Source of the DNA: JAVVEZ01 sp032250895
Lineage (GTDB): Bacteria > Pseudomonadota > Gammaproteobacteria > Pseudomonadales > Pseudohongiellaceae
Direction: 5' to 3'
DNA length: 16,819 nucleotides
Assembly: GCA_032250895.1 (NCBI GenBank)
Contig: JAVVEZ010000075.1
Span: 1 to 16,819, forward strand
In this document: piece by piece, positions 6,494-15,029 of the stretch
Numbering within the stretch: position 1 is the first letter of the stretch
Layout: each line of letters starts with the position of its first letter
Notes under the pieces: generated by a model
Told to the model about the DNA's origin: nothing
Database searches by the model: none
The model's input: the letters and a program-made list of their open reading frames with translations, nothing else
Position numbers and translations under genes: made by a program

Positions 6494-7684
6494 CAACTCG
6501 AACAGTGACAGGCCGGTGATATTGGTAAAGGTTTTCTGCGCCGCTTCCAGACCTACCTGACGCAGCGTAAAGTCGGAAATGGCTTTGACCAGGTCCAGGT
6601 CCAGCAACTCCGAGATGGTCTGTTCGGTGCTCAGAACCCGGTTGTTCGACACGATATCCACGGTATCCAGCTCATTGAGCCGCGCCCCCACCGATGCCCG
6701 TATCGTCAAGACATTGTCCAGACTCCGGTCCAGTTCCCGCAGCACAGTACTCAAGGTATTCTGCAGCGCAGCCGTGTCACTGTCATCTATTCTCGGATTT
6801 TCAAGGGCCGCGATGGCCTTGTCCAGCGTCGCGAAGAGGTCCGTGTTCATCTGCGCACCCGGCCCTGTCTGAATGCTGTCACCATCTGCCGGCACCCCGT
6901 CCAGGGTCAACGAGAGTCCCCCAAAGGTCACCGGTTCTCCCGGCACATAAGGCTGGGCTGGCCCACCGTTGACGCTGTAGCTGGTATCGGCGCCGGTAAC
7001 CGTAAAGTCCAATGTGAACAGGGAACCGAAATCCGGATCACTGGTGTCGATGATTTTGGGTCCCACAAAGGTGAGATTACCGGTATTGGCGGCATTGGCC
7101 TCGGCGACATAACCCGCGCCCGTCTGCACCGACTGGAAAATGCTCTGGCCATGATCGGTCACCGGCATCAGCCGGGACGCATCGATGCGCTGTTCCCGGA
7201 TATTGGCATCACCCACATAGACCACGGCACCGCTGGCATCCTTGACAAAGGGCGGGCTGCCATCCTGAAACCCGCCGAACAAGTAGCTGCCATTGCCGTC
7301 CGTGGCATTGGCCTGGCCGATCAGGGTTTCCCGGATACCGCGCAGTTCGCTGGCCAGTGAAACCCGGTCGGGATCACTCAGGGAGCCACTGGAAGCCTGC
7401 AGAATCAGGGTTCTGCTACGGGTAATGCCATCACTCACGCTGTTGAGGATGCTTTCCTCCTGTGACAGGGAATTGCGCGTACTGACCCGCGCGGCACTGA
7501 ACTGTTCCAGCGCCGCCCGGGTCTGGGTCAGACCCACGGCCTGCGAGGCGGCCCGGGGGTCGTCCGAGGGATTGACCACGCGGCGGCCGGTGGCAATCTG
7601 ATTGCCGGTTTTTATCAAATCACCCTGGCGCTGGTTCAGGGATGCAATGCTTTGATCAAACATTGCCTGGGTGCTGATGCGCAT
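6488..7684 (-). CDS. flgL: Flagellar hook-filament junction protein FlgL
   Basis: FlgL (HAP3) is the second junction protein between hook and flagellin filament and is exported by the flagellar type III system. The 398-residue product has the flagellin-like N-terminal coiled-coil region (MRISTQAMFDQSIASLNQRQ, then IATGRRVVNPSDDPRAASQA at about 30-50) and the C-terminal helix (LDLVKAISDFTLRQVGLEAAQ). A variable middle domain contains SYLFGGFQDGSPPF. The start is ATG at 7684, with GGAG nine bases upstream; an in-frame TTG at 7699 is less likely because it would precede the conserved MRIST start. It is longer than the enteric protein (about 317 aa), mainly in the central domain, as in pseudomonads. 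It is the last gene of the flg run and its stop overlaps the 3' end of the convergent glycosylase gene. Confidence 0.95.
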   Translation of the reverse strand: MRISTQAMFDQSIASLNQRQGDLIKTGNQIATGRRVVNPSDDPRAASQAVGLTQTRAALEQFSAARVSTRNSLSQEESILNSVSDGITRSRTLILQASSGSLSDPDRVSLASELRGIRETLIGQANATDGNGSYLFGGFQDGSPPFVKDASGAVVYVGDANIREQRIDASRLMPVTDHGQSIFQSVQTGAGYVAEANAANTGNLTFVGPKIIDTSDPDFGSLFTLDFTVTGADTSYSVNGGPAQPYVPGEPVTFGGLSLTLDGVPADGDSIQTGPGAQMNTDLFATLDKAIAALENPRIDDSDTAALQNTLSTVLRELDRSLDNVLTIRASVGARLNELDTVDIVSNNRVLSTEQTISELLDLDLVKAISDFTLRQVGLEAAQKTFTNITGLSLFELL

Positions 7685-7705
7685 GTCCGTCGACTCCAAA
7701 AAGAC

Positions 7706-7720
7706 CGGGCTTACAGCCCG
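7706..7720 (-). terminator. Terminator-like hairpin at the flgK stop / flgL leader
   Basis: Read on the minus strand, the sequence is CGGGC-TGTAA-GCCCG followed by GTCTTTTTGG. This is a 5-bp GC stem, extendable by one G-U pair, whose loop holds the flgK TAA stop, followed by five Ts. It looks like a weak attenuator that ribosomes finishing flgK would disrupt. The short stem and the offset T-run keep confidence low. Confidence 0.35.
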
Positions 7721-9327
7721 AGGATGGTATCGAGAATGGTGGAACCGGTCTCGATGACTCTTGCATTGGCCTGAAAAAATTGTTGATAGCGAATCAGATT
7801 GACGGCTTCTTCATCCAGATTCACTCCAGATTCAGACTGCTGCAATTGTTGCAGTTGCAAGGTAATACTCTCCTGGGCGGAAAGGCTCACCGACAAAATG
7901 CCCGCCCGGTTGCCGACATCACTGATGAGCGTCATATAGGCCTGGGTCAGGCTGGTATTGCCCCGAAGCAGCTTGGCATTCTGCAAGTCCAGCATGGCCA
8001 GCGCGTTGCGATTGTCGCCACTGCCGCCGGCCTGCGCTGCCGCCACCTCGGCGGTATCCCGCACCAGGGTTTCGATCTCCGCCGCTGCGCGCCGCACCGG
8101 TTGCAGCCGGTAGCTGTCGCCGTCGGCCAGCAGCGTGGGATCATCCACATTCACCAGCAGACCATCAAAGGCCAGTTCGTTATTGACATCCAGATTGGCC
8201 GTAAAGGACTGCCCGTTATCACGGCGGACCACGGTGAACTCTCCGGTGGCGGCATCACTGACACGCAGGTCATACTCCGCGCCGACAAGTCCCGGAATGT
8301 CCGTAAACGTCGCTGAAACAGCGGCAGTCCCGGTATTATTGGCGTGATCGATGGTCCTGGGGGCACCAATGGCAAAAAAATCCTGTCCGGGGTTGCCATT
8401 GAGATCGGTGCCTGCCTGATGCTGTAGATTCATGGCCTGGGCCAGCGTCACCGCCATATGCCCGACCTGGTTCTGGACTCCGTCCAGGGTTTCTGTACGA
8501 AAGCTCATGAGCCCGCCAAGACTGCCTGCCTTGAAAACGTCCTCTGCCAGTTCCTGCGTATTGCCTGCCGAATCGACAAAGCCCACCACGAGCCGGGTGG
8601 GGTCGGCAGCCGAACCGATGGCAACCAGTTCCGAGTGCCGGTTACCGATCACCAGGGTTTGACCGTCGCCGGCTGTAATGTTGTAGTTCGTGCCATCCTG
8701 GATTTGCAGTTTGATATCCAGATGCTGGCTGAGTTCGGCCACCAGCCGGTCACGCTGATTGAGCAGAGCATTGGGCGCCTCGCCGTTGCGGGCCTGGGAA
8801 ACGGAAATCTCCCGATTGAGATTGGCAATCTGGGTACTGAAACTGTTGATCTGGCTGACTTCGGTCTGGATCTGGCTGTTGAGGCCTTCCTGCATGTTGT
8901 TCAAGAAATTGTCAAGGGCCCGGAACTGGCTCGTCAGCGAGTCGGCGGCGCCGATCACCCCCTGGCGGGCGGCGACATCCGAGGGTGCGCTGGACAAGCC
9001 TTGCAGGGCACCAAAAAAATTCTGCATCAGCGGCGCCAGACCCGCATCGCTGTCGGCGAAGATATTATCCAGCTGGCTGACCTGAAGCTGGTTACTCCGG
9101 AGTCCGGCGAGGTCACTGCTGGCATTGTTGAGCTGGTCGGCGACAAAGAGATTGAACTGGCGCTGAATCTGGTCGACCCGGGCACCACCGGACTCATTCT
9201 CGACCAGCACCACCAGTTCCCGGTTGTAGCCGGGCGTATTGACATTGCTGATGTTGTTGCTGGTGGTCTGCAAGCCCATCTGCGCCGTATTGAGCCCGCT
9301 GATGCCAATCGAAAAGATACTTGCCAT
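7711..9327 (-). CDS. flgK: Flagellar hook-associated protein FlgK (HAP1)
   Basis: FlgK is the first hook-filament junction protein, assembled on the distal hook end before FlgL and the filament. The 538-residue product is near the enteric length (about 547). The N-terminal rod-like motif is SGLNTAQMGLQTTSNNISNVNTPGYNR (residues 9-35, typical of the hook/rod family). The C-terminal motif includes NLDEEAVNLIRYQQFFQANARV near the end, which forms the coiled coil with the N-terminus. The ATG at 9327 is chosen because MASIFSIGISGLNTAQ is the conserved FlgK beginning and GAGGA lies about 8 bases upstream; upstream codons of the frame run into flgJ. It follows flgJ after 28 bp and precedes flgL by 26 bp. 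Confidence 0.96.
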   Translation of the reverse strand: MASIFSIGISGLNTAQMGLQTTSNNISNVNTPGYNRELVVLVENESGGARVDQIQRQFNLFVADQLNNASSDLAGLRSNQLQVSQLDNIFADSDAGLAPLMQNFFGALQGLSSAPSDVAARQGVIGAADSLTSQFRALDNFLNNMQEGLNSQIQTEVSQINSFSTQIANLNREISVSQARNGEAPNALLNQRDRLVAELSQHLDIKLQIQDGTNYNITAGDGQTLVIGNRHSELVAIGSAADPTRLVVGFVDSAGNTQELAEDVFKAGSLGGLMSFRTETLDGVQNQVGHMAVTLAQAMNLQHQAGTDLNGNPGQDFFAIGAPRTIDHANNTGTAAVSATFTDIPGLVGAEYDLRVSDAATGEFTVVRRDNGQSFTANLDVNNELAFDGLLVNVDDPTLLADGDSYRLQPVRRAAAEIETLVRDTAEVAAAQAGGSGDNRNALAMLDLQNAKLLRGNTSLTQAYMTLISDVGNRAGILSVSLSAQESITLQLQQLQQSESGVNLDEEAVNLIRYQQFFQANARVIETGSTILDTILGL

Positions 9328-9355
9328 ACATCCCGTCCTCTGCGCCCCTGGCCTG

Positions 9356-9685
9356 TCAGCCGCCGCTACCCGTCCCGGAAAGTTGCTTGCTGATCTGCTC
9401 AGCCAGACCAAAACCCTGACCGGCCAGATGCTGCGCCCACTGCTGGTCCATCAGACTCTGATAGAAGCGGGTCTGCTGGCTGTCCAGCAAGCCGGACTGC
9501 GGAATCGCATCACGCATGCTCTTGAGCATGGTTTGCAGGAACAGCGCTTCAAACTGTTTGCCCAGTTCCACCTTGGCGCCTTCGGGATCGCGCTGGGCAC
9601 TCTGCCGCAAACGCTGGACACCCTGCATGTCCAGCGCAAACTGACTGTCCAGGGTGAATTGACTGTTCAGGGGATTCATATTCAT
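9356..9685 (-). CDS. flgJ: Single-domain FlgJ-like rod-binding (rod cap) protein
   Basis: The 109-residue product corresponds only to the N-terminal rod-binding domain of FlgJ. The signature is GAKVELGKQFEALFLQTMLKSMRDA (about 36-60), followed by FYQSLMDQQWAQHLA, as in the rod-binding domain family. Enteric FlgJ has about 313 residues with a C-terminal glucosaminidase domain that opens the peptidoglycan for the rod; that domain is absent here. It does not look like a recent frameshift: only 28 bp separate the stop from flgK, and they contain the flgK ribosome binding site. The ATG overlaps the flgI stop by one base (TAATG), so translation is probably coupled. Position between flgI and flgK supports the identification. 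The cell must use another hydrolase for peptidoglycan penetration, as in alphaproteobacteria with single-domain FlgJ. Confidence 0.9.
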   Translation of the reverse strand: MNMNPLNSQFTLDSQFALDMQGVQRLRQSAQRDPEGAKVELGKQFEALFLQTMLKSMRDAIPQSGLLDSQQTRFYQSLMDQQWAQHLAGQGFGLAEQISKQLSGTGSGG

Positions 9686-10851
9686 TACAATATCTCCACT
9701 TCGGCACGCAGCGAGCCTGCGGCCTTCAAGGCTTCCAGAATGGACATCAGATCCTGGGTGGTCGCGCCCAGGGCATTGAGAGCCTTGACCACCTCGGCCA
9801 GGTCGGCGCCTTCCACATGCTGCAGGATGCCTGGCTGCTGCTCGATGCTGATATCCGTATCGGGTATCACCACAGTCTCGCCCTCACTGAAAGGCGCAGG
9901 CTGGCTGACCTGAAAGGTATTGTCGATGACAATGGAGAGATTGCCATGGGCCACGGCAGCCGGGCGCAGACTGACGCGATTGGTCAGCACCACGGAGCCG
10001 GTACGGGAATTGATGATCACCCTGGCAGCCATGTCTCCCGGAGTCACCGGGATGTTTTCCAGGCGGGCCATGAAATTGACCATGGCGTTGGGCTCTGTTG
10101 GCCCCATCAGACTGATCACACGCCCATCCAGCGCACTGGCCACGTTGGCATCAAATTCCCGGTTGATCGCGGCGACCACCAGACGGGCGGTACTGAAGTC
10201 GGCCTCCTTGAGCTGCAGGGCCAGACTGCTGGCATCCAGTTGAAAGGGAACCTCGCGCTCTACCAGAGCGCCTCCGGGAATGCGGGCACCCGACAACTGA
10301 TTGATCAGGACACTGCTGCCGCCACCTTCGGCGCTGGCGCCGCCCATCAGCAGGTTGCCCTGGGCCAGGGCATAGATTTCGCCATCGCTCCCCTTCAGCG
10401 GACTCATCAACAGAGTACCGCCGCGCAGACTGCGGGCATTGCCGATGGACGAGACCACGACATCGAGGCGCTGGCCCGGGCGCGAGAAGGGCGGCAGGCG
10501 CGCCGTAACCATCACCGCGGCAATGTTGCGCAACTGCATGTTGGTCCCTGTCGGCACGGTAATGCCCAGTTGCGCCAGCATGTTGGTCAGGCTTTGTATG
10601 GTAAAGGGTGCCTGTGTGGTCTGGTCACCGGTGCCATCCAGCCCGACCACCAGCCCATAACCGATCAGCATGTTGTCACGCACGCCGACGACATCGGTCA
10701 GGTCACCCAGCCGTTCGGCCAGGGCCGGCTTTGAACCGGACAGCACCAACAGCAAGAGCAGCATCAGGAAGAGGCCACGGGCCACCGTCACCAGCGCATG
10801 CCGGAAGCCCCCCGGGAAATCACTCAGCTTGTCAACGTACCAGCGCATCAT
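9685..10851 (-). CDS. flgI: Flagellar P-ring protein FlgI
   Basis: FlgI forms the periplasmic P-ring around the rod, with FlgA as chaperone. The 388-residue product has a signal peptide with hydrophobic core 27-38 and probable cleavage after KPALA (residue 45). The mature start ERLGDLTDVVGVRDNMLIGY is followed by GLDGTGDQT, and other family stretches include MQLRNIAAVMVTARLPPF and RPGQRLDVVVSSIGNARSL. The C-terminus has the typical ADLAEVVKALNALGATTQDLMSILEALKAAGSL. The ATG at 10851 has AGAGG eight bases upstream, but it gives an unusually long n-region (about 26 residues before the core). GTG codons at residues 21 and 23 would give a more ordinary signal peptide but lack a good ribosome binding site. 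It lies 16 bp after flgH. Confidence 0.95.
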   Translation of the reverse strand: MMRWYVDKLSDFPGGFRHALVTVARGLFLMLLLLLVLSGSKPALAERLGDLTDVVGVRDNMLIGYGLVVGLDGTGDQTTQAPFTIQSLTNMLAQLGITVPTGTNMQLRNIAAVMVTARLPPFSRPGQRLDVVVSSIGNARSLRGGTLLMSPLKGSDGEIYALAQGNLLMGGASAEGGGSSVLINQLSGARIPGGALVEREVPFQLDASSLALQLKEADFSTARLVVAAINREFDANVASALDGRVISLMGPTEPNAMVNFMARLENIPVTPGDMAARVIINSRTGSVVLTNRVSLRPAAVAHGNLSIVIDNTFQVSQPAPFSEGETVVIPDTDISIEQQPGILQHVEGADLAEVVKALNALGATTQDLMSILEALKAAGSLRAEVEIL

Positions 10852-10867
10852 GTCATGGACCTCTGCT

Positions 10868-11536
10868 TCAGAACGGGGATACGCTCAGAAAGAATCGTTG
10901 CAACCAGCCCATGCGTTGGGCCTGATTGATGTAGCCGTCACCGGTATATTCAATACGGGCATCCGCAACCTGATTGGAGGGAATGGTGTTCAGACCACTG
11001 ACCGCACGCGGATGCACCACCCCCGAAAAACGGATGTACTCGGTGCCCTGGTTGATGGTGATCTGTTTTTCGCCACCCACCCGCAGGTTGCCATTGCTCA
11101 GCACTTCCAGCACCGATACCGTAATGGTGCCGGTAAAACTGTTGTTGGCCTGGGAACCGCCACCACCACTGAAGTCGCTCTCTCCCGACACGTCAAAGCC
11201 CAACTTGGTAAGATCCGTCAGACCGTCCGGAAACTGATTGGGGCTCAGACTGGCACTGCTGCTGCGGCTGGCATTGGCCGCTGAATTCTTGCTGGCACTG
11301 ACCTGCTCATTGAGCACCACCGTCAGCACATCGCCCAGCCGCCTCGGGCGCGAGTCTTCAAACAGGGACAGACTGCCCCGGCGTTCCTGAAAGATGGAAC
11401 CATTGGCCACGATGGCGGGGGGTTCCGGAACGGTCACGACCTGGGTCGCTTCCTGCCGATTCGGTGGCAGGACCGAGCAGGCGCTCAGGCCACAAAGCAG
11501 CATCCCGATCCAGGCCCCTTGTTTCATATTACTCAC
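10868..11536 (-). CDS. flgH: Flagellar L-ring lipoprotein FlgH
   Basis: FlgH forms the L-ring in the outer membrane. The 222-residue product starts with a lipoprotein signal peptide (MSNMKQGAWIGMLLCGLSAC) with lipobox LSAC and lipid-attached C20. The body contains the family stretches GSLSLFEDSRPRRLGDVLTVVL and SGVVHPRAVSGLNTIPSNQV, and ends YINQAQRMGWLQRFFLSVSPF. The start is GTG at 11536, supported by GGGGAGG nine bases upstream. The ATG three codons later (11527) would leave an 18-base gap from that site but gives the same mature protein. An outer-membrane ring shows the host is Gram-negative. Confidence 0.95.
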   Translation of the reverse strand: MSNMKQGAWIGMLLCGLSACSVLPPNRQEATQVVTVPEPPAIVANGSIFQERRGSLSLFEDSRPRRLGDVLTVVLNEQVSASKNSAANASRSSSASLSPNQFPDGLTDLTKLGFDVSGESDFSGGGGSQANNSFTGTITVSVLEVLSNGNLRVGGEKQITINQGTEYIRFSGVVHPRAVSGLNTIPSNQVADARIEYTGDGYINQAQRMGWLQRFFLSVSPF

Positions 11537-11556
11537 GGCTCATATCCTCCCCTGAC

Positions 11557-12339
11557 CTAAAGCTGTGTCAGCCGGGCCAGCATCTCATCGCTGGTCTGGA
11601 CGGCCTTGCTGTTGATTTCATAGGCCCGCTGGGTCTGAATCATATTGACCATTTCTTCCACCACATTGACGTTGGATGTCTCCACATAGCCCTGATTCAG
11701 CCGCCCCGCCCCATTGAGTCCGGGAATGTTCTGGTTCTGCGGTCCGGAAGCCGTGGTCTCCACGAAGAGGTTCTCACCGATGCTTTCGAGCCCGGTCTGG
11801 TTGACGAAGGTGGACAGCAGCAGCTGCCCCACCTGCTGGCTCTGGGTATTGCCGGGTTCGGTGACGGAGACAATGCCGTCCTGACTGATACTGATGCTCA
11901 AGGCGTTATCGGGAATCACGACGGCCGGCTCCAGGGAATAGCCCCCGGCTGTCACCAGCTGACCGTTCTGGTCTATCTGAAAACTGCCGTCGCGGGTATA
12001 GGCACTGCTGCCGTCGGGCAGCAGAACCTGAAAGAAACCATTGCCATTGATGGCCAGATCCCGGGAATTATTGGTCTGCTGCAGGTTGCCCTGGGTATGC
12101 AGACGCTCGGTCGCCACCGGCCGAACCCCCACCCCCACCTGCATGCCGGAAGGCAGATTGGCCTGATTGGAAGCCTGGGCACCGGGCTGACGAATATTTT
12201 GATACAGCAGATCCTCAAACACGGCCCGTGACTGTTTAAAGCCATTGGTGCTGACGTTGGCCAGGTTATTGGCAATGACATCCAGTTGTATCTGTTGCGC
12301 TTCGAGTCCGGTTTTTGCGGTCCACAATGAATTGATCAT
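11557..12339 (-). CDS. flgG: Flagellar distal rod protein FlgG
   Basis: FlgG builds the distal rod that passes through the P and L rings. Its length of 260 residues equals the enteric protein. The N-terminal motif is MINSLWTAKTGLEAQQIQ followed by VIANNLANVSTNGFKQSRA, and the C-terminal motif ends NVVEEMVNMIQTQRAYEINSKAVQTSDEMLARLTQL, both diagnostic of rod/hook/HAP proteins and closest to FlgG. The middle contains DLAINGNGFFQVLLPDG. The ATG at 12339 has GAGG ten bases upstream, and the gene begins 18 bp after the flgF stop. It is distinguished from FlgF by length and by the fully conserved GNGFF. Confidence 0.96.
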   Translation of the reverse strand: MINSLWTAKTGLEAQQIQLDVIANNLANVSTNGFKQSRAVFEDLLYQNIRQPGAQASNQANLPSGMQVGVGVRPVATERLHTQGNLQQTNNSRDLAINGNGFFQVLLPDGSSAYTRDGSFQIDQNGQLVTAGGYSLEPAVVIPDNALSISISQDGIVSVTEPGNTQSQQVGQLLLSTFVNQTGLESIGENLFVETTASGPQNQNIPGLNGAGRLNQGYVETSNVNVVEEMVNMIQTQRAYEINSKAVQTSDEMLARLTQL

Positions 12340-12357
12340 GACTGAATATCCTCGTTG

Positions 12358-13116
12358 CTAGCTCTGATCGGAAAGAAGAGTGTTGGCTCGCTCGGCGTTT
12401 TCATCGGCACTTTGAATGGTGTTCAACTGCATTTCATAACGCCGGGCATTGCCGATCATTGCCACCATGCTGCCGATGGCACTGACATTGCTGCTTTCCA
12501 GCACGCCGGAAAAAAGTCTTGCCGTATCGTCCTGGGCCAGGGCACGGGGCTGCCCGTTGCCATCCAGCGGCAAGCGGAACAGGCCGTCATCACCGCGCAG
12601 CAGTACTTCCGCGCCGGGGGTCACCATTTTCAGCCGGGCAACTTCTGCCAGGGTATCGGCATCCTCACCACTGCCTATGGCACTGAGTGTGCCATCACCG
12701 CCGACGAAAACCTCGGAATCCAGCGGCAGCAGAATGGGGCCGCCATCACCCACCACCGGATGACCACCGCTGAACAGCAGGCCATTGCTGTCAATCGTCA
12801 GATCACCCCGGCGTGTATATGCCTCACTGCCATCGGGACTCTGTACCGCCAGCCAGGCCTCGCCCTGCAGGGCGATATCGAGTTCCCGCCCTGTCGAGTG
12901 CAAGGGTCCGGGACTGAAATCCGCCCCGGGGGTGGTACTTGCCACCACCGTGCGGGTCGGCAGGTTGCCGGCGCCCTGGACCGGCACTGCACGCTGGGCG
13001 CTGAGTTGGGCCCGAAACCCGGTGGTGGCGACATTGGCCAGATTGTGACTGAGTACCCCTTGCTCCTCCATGGTCTGGCGGGCACCGCTCATGGCTGTGT
13101 AGATGATGTGGTCCAT
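12358..13116 (-). CDS. flgF: Flagellar proximal rod protein FlgF
   Basis: FlgF is one of the rod proteins exported by the flagellar secretion system, lying between the proximal rod and FlgG. The 252-residue product starts MDHIIYTAMSGARQTMEEQG followed by LSHNLANVATTGFRAQ, the FlgF form of the rod motif. Instead of GxGFF it has LDIALQGEAWLAVQSPDG, typical of FlgF. The C-terminus has NVSAIGSMVAMIGNARRYEMQLNTIQSADENAERANTLLS. The ATG at 13116 has AAGG seven bases upstream. It follows flgE after 12 bp and precedes flgG by 18 bp, so the three are surely one transcript. Confidence 0.95.
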   Translation of the reverse strand: MDHIIYTAMSGARQTMEEQGVLSHNLANVATTGFRAQLSAQRAVPVQGAGNLPTRTVVASTTPGADFSPGPLHSTGRELDIALQGEAWLAVQSPDGSEAYTRRGDLTIDSNGLLFSGGHPVVGDGGPILLPLDSEVFVGGDGTLSAIGSGEDADTLAEVARLKMVTPGAEVLLRGDDGLFRLPLDGNGQPRALAQDDTARLFSGVLESSNVSAIGSMVAMIGNARRYEMQLNTIQSADENAERANTLLSDQS

Positions 13117-13128
13117 GGTTCATCCTTC

Positions 13129-14304
13129 TTATCTTCTCAGGTTGACGGCATCCTGCAGAACCTCGTCCTGCACCTGGATGGTCTGGGAGTTGGCCTGGAA
13201 GTTGCGCTGGGCGATGATCAGGTTGATCAGTTCCTGGGTCAGGTCCACATTGGAGCTTTCGGTCACCCCCGACTGTATGGTCCCGAACAGGCCGATGCCG
13301 GCTTCCCCCAACAAGGCCGCTCCGGATGTCCCGGTTTCAATCCAGGCATTTTCCCCCACCGATTCCAGACCTTCCGGGTTGGCGAAATTGGCCAGCACGA
13401 TGGTGCCAAGAATCTGCGTTTGTTCATTGGAGTAGTTACCCACGACGTTGCCGTTTTCCTCGATGCTCACACCCAGCAGACTGCCGGAACGGAAACCGTC
13501 CTGACTCAGGGAACTGAGTTCGAATTCATTGCCGAACTGGGTACTGCCGGCGAGGGACATGGCAATATCCAGATTGGCGACGCCATTGCCAGGGACAAAG
13601 GTGAAACTGCCCAGATTGGTGGTGGTAGCCAACAGGCCCTGCGTATCAAAGGTCACATTGCCGATTTCCGGCGCCAGTTCACCCTCCCGTGACAAGCGCA
13701 CATCCCAGACATTGTCGGCGGTCTTGATGAAATACTGGGTAACCGTATGGTCATTGCCCAGGGAGTCGAAGATGGTGACATTGTTGGTAAAGGAATAGGT
13801 GGAGGCATCGTTGGGATCAAAGGGCGCGGCAATGGCCGTCTCCCTGCCATCGAGATTGAACAATACATCGATGGCCGTCGTGGCCTTGGCCGGCAGCGCA
13901 CCGGAGGGCACCTGCAATTCCACGGGATTGCCGCCCCCACCAGCACCCGGGAGGCCGGTCAGACGCGCCCCCTGCGGGTTGACCAGAAACCCGTCACTGC
14001 TGAGCGTCAATTGCCCGTTACGGGAAAACATCACCTGTCCCTCCTGAGAGAAGCGAAAAAAGCCACTGCCTGTGATGGCCAGATCCAGACTGCGATTGGT
14101 GCTTTCCAGGGTGCCCGCGCTGAAATCCTGCAGGACCGCCGTCACCCGCGTTCCCAGGCCGACCTCGGCGCCGGCGAAGACATCCGCGAACATGGTCCGC
14201 GAACCCTTGAATCCGACGGTCTGGGAGTTGGCGATATTGTTACCGATCACATCGATGTTGGTTGCAGCGGAATTGAGTCCGCTAAGTGCCTGTGAAAAAC
14301 CCAT
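13129..14304 (-). CDS. flgE: Flagellar hook protein FlgE
   Basis: FlgE is the subunit of the flexible hook. The 391-residue product (E. coli about 402) starts MGFSQALSGLNSAATNIDVI followed by GNNIANSQTVGFKGSRTMFADVF. LDLAITGSGFFRFSQEG follows, then an internal domain containing GNDHTVTQYFIK. The C-terminal motif TESSNVDLTQELINLIIAQRNFQANSQTIQVQDEVLQ closes the protein. The ATG at 14304 has AAGGAG eight bases upstream, one of the best ribosome binding sites in the locus, which suits the high copy number of hook subunits. The 43-bp gap from flgD holds a direct repeat (TTTGACA twice on the minus strand) that might include a weak internal promoter but has no good -10. Confidence 0.96.
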   Translation of the reverse strand: MGFSQALSGLNSAATNIDVIGNNIANSQTVGFKGSRTMFADVFAGAEVGLGTRVTAVLQDFSAGTLESTNRSLDLAITGSGFFRFSQEGQVMFSRNGQLTLSSDGFLVNPQGARLTGLPGAGGGGNPVELQVPSGALPAKATTAIDVLFNLDGRETAIAAPFDPNDASTYSFTNNVTIFDSLGNDHTVTQYFIKTADNVWDVRLSREGELAPEIGNVTFDTQGLLATTTNLGSFTFVPGNGVANLDIAMSLAGSTQFGNEFELSSLSQDGFRSGSLLGVSIEENGNVVGNYSNEQTQILGTIVLANFANPEGLESVGENAWIETGTSGAALLGEAGIGLFGTIQSGVTESSNVDLTQELINLIIAQRNFQANSQTIQVQDEVLQDAVNLRR

Positions 14305-14347
14305 GCTCGTGTCTCCTTCAGAAAGTTGATGTCAAATAATGAGCGTG

Positions 14348-15028
14348 TCAAAAAATCTGGCGTATATCTTCCAGCCCCACCGGCTTCGCAATGCCGCCCA
14401 GGTCCAGGCGCAAACCCTCGCTGGTGCCGGTACTGATCCCCGTCACCTGCGCAAAATTCAGCGGCTGACTGGCAATTTTTGTGTCATTGGACGTGGCGTC
14501 GATAAGCACCCGATATGACCCTCCGGGTGCCTGTTCACCGGAATCCAGACTGCCGTCCCAGGTAAAGGAGGTGACCCCCTGCTGTTGCGGCCCCAGATCC
14601 AGATGGCTGACGACCTGGCCGCTGCCATCGATGATCTGTACCTTGACCTGGCTGGCAAAAGCCTCCAGTTCCATCCCGAAGGGTGTGGAGCTCCCGTCAT
14701 CACCCACCAGCAGACGATCCCCGGGCACCAGGACTCCCTTGCCGATCAGGTCAGCGGCCTGCAGGGTCTGACCGGCCTCGATCTGGCTGTTGATCCCCTG
14801 CAGCGTGACATTGAGGCTGTCGATACCGCTGACGGTGTTGATCTGCGCCAGTTGCGAGGTCAACTCGTTGTTTTCCAGGGGATTGAGCGGGTCCTGGTTC
14901 TGCAGCTGGGTCACCAGCATGGTCATGAAGTTATCCCTCAGTTCATCACCCGTGCCACGCGTCAACTGCGACTGGGCGGCATTGAGGGAATTGAGGACAC
15001 CGGGGTCGATCGAGTTGATGGCTTCCAT
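14348..15028 (-). CDS. flgD: Flagellar hook capping protein FlgD
   Basis: FlgD is the scaffold that caps the growing hook and is discarded when the hook is complete. The 226-residue product is near the enteric length (231). The diagnostic N-terminal stretch is DNFMTMLVTQLQNQDPLNPL followed by ENNELTSQLAQINTVSGI (about 33-70). The C-terminal half contains a FlgD Ig-like region with SFTWDGSLDSGEQAPGGSYR. The ATG at 15028 follows the flgC stop by one base (TAAGATG), with GGAGAAGG upstream inside the end of flgC, so translational coupling is likely. Confidence 0.95.
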   Translation of the reverse strand: MEAINSIDPGVLNSLNAAQSQLTRGTGDELRDNFMTMLVTQLQNQDPLNPLENNELTSQLAQINTVSGIDSLNVTLQGINSQIEAGQTLQAADLIGKGVLVPGDRLLVGDDGSSTPFGMELEAFASQVKVQIIDGSGQVVSHLDLGPQQQGVTSFTWDGSLDSGEQAPGGSYRVLIDATSNDTKIASQPLNFAQVTGISTGTSEGLRLDLGGIAKPVGLEDIRQIF

Positions 15029-15029
15029 C

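Noticed and set aside
9328..9355. Possibility that the short flgJ results from a frameshift or deletion within the window sequence.
   Set aside because: No residual glucosaminidase-like coding sequence is found in any frame between flgJ and flgK. The gap is only 28 bp and holds a normal flgK ribosome binding site.
12355..13692. A 445-codon plus-strand frame opposite flgF and flgE, and a 311-codon one at 8458-9393 opposite flgK.
   Set aside because: Both are shadows of clear flagellar genes, cross gene boundaries, and show low-complexity composition without motifs.
14330..14352. Direct repeat TGTCAAA (minus strand TTTGACA) twice, 16 bp apart, at the flgD-flgE junction, considered as an internal promoter for flgE.
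   Set aside because: One copy is part of the flgD stop region, and no acceptable -10 hexamer lies 16-18 bp from either TTGACA. Two short A/T-rich matches are not enough evidence.
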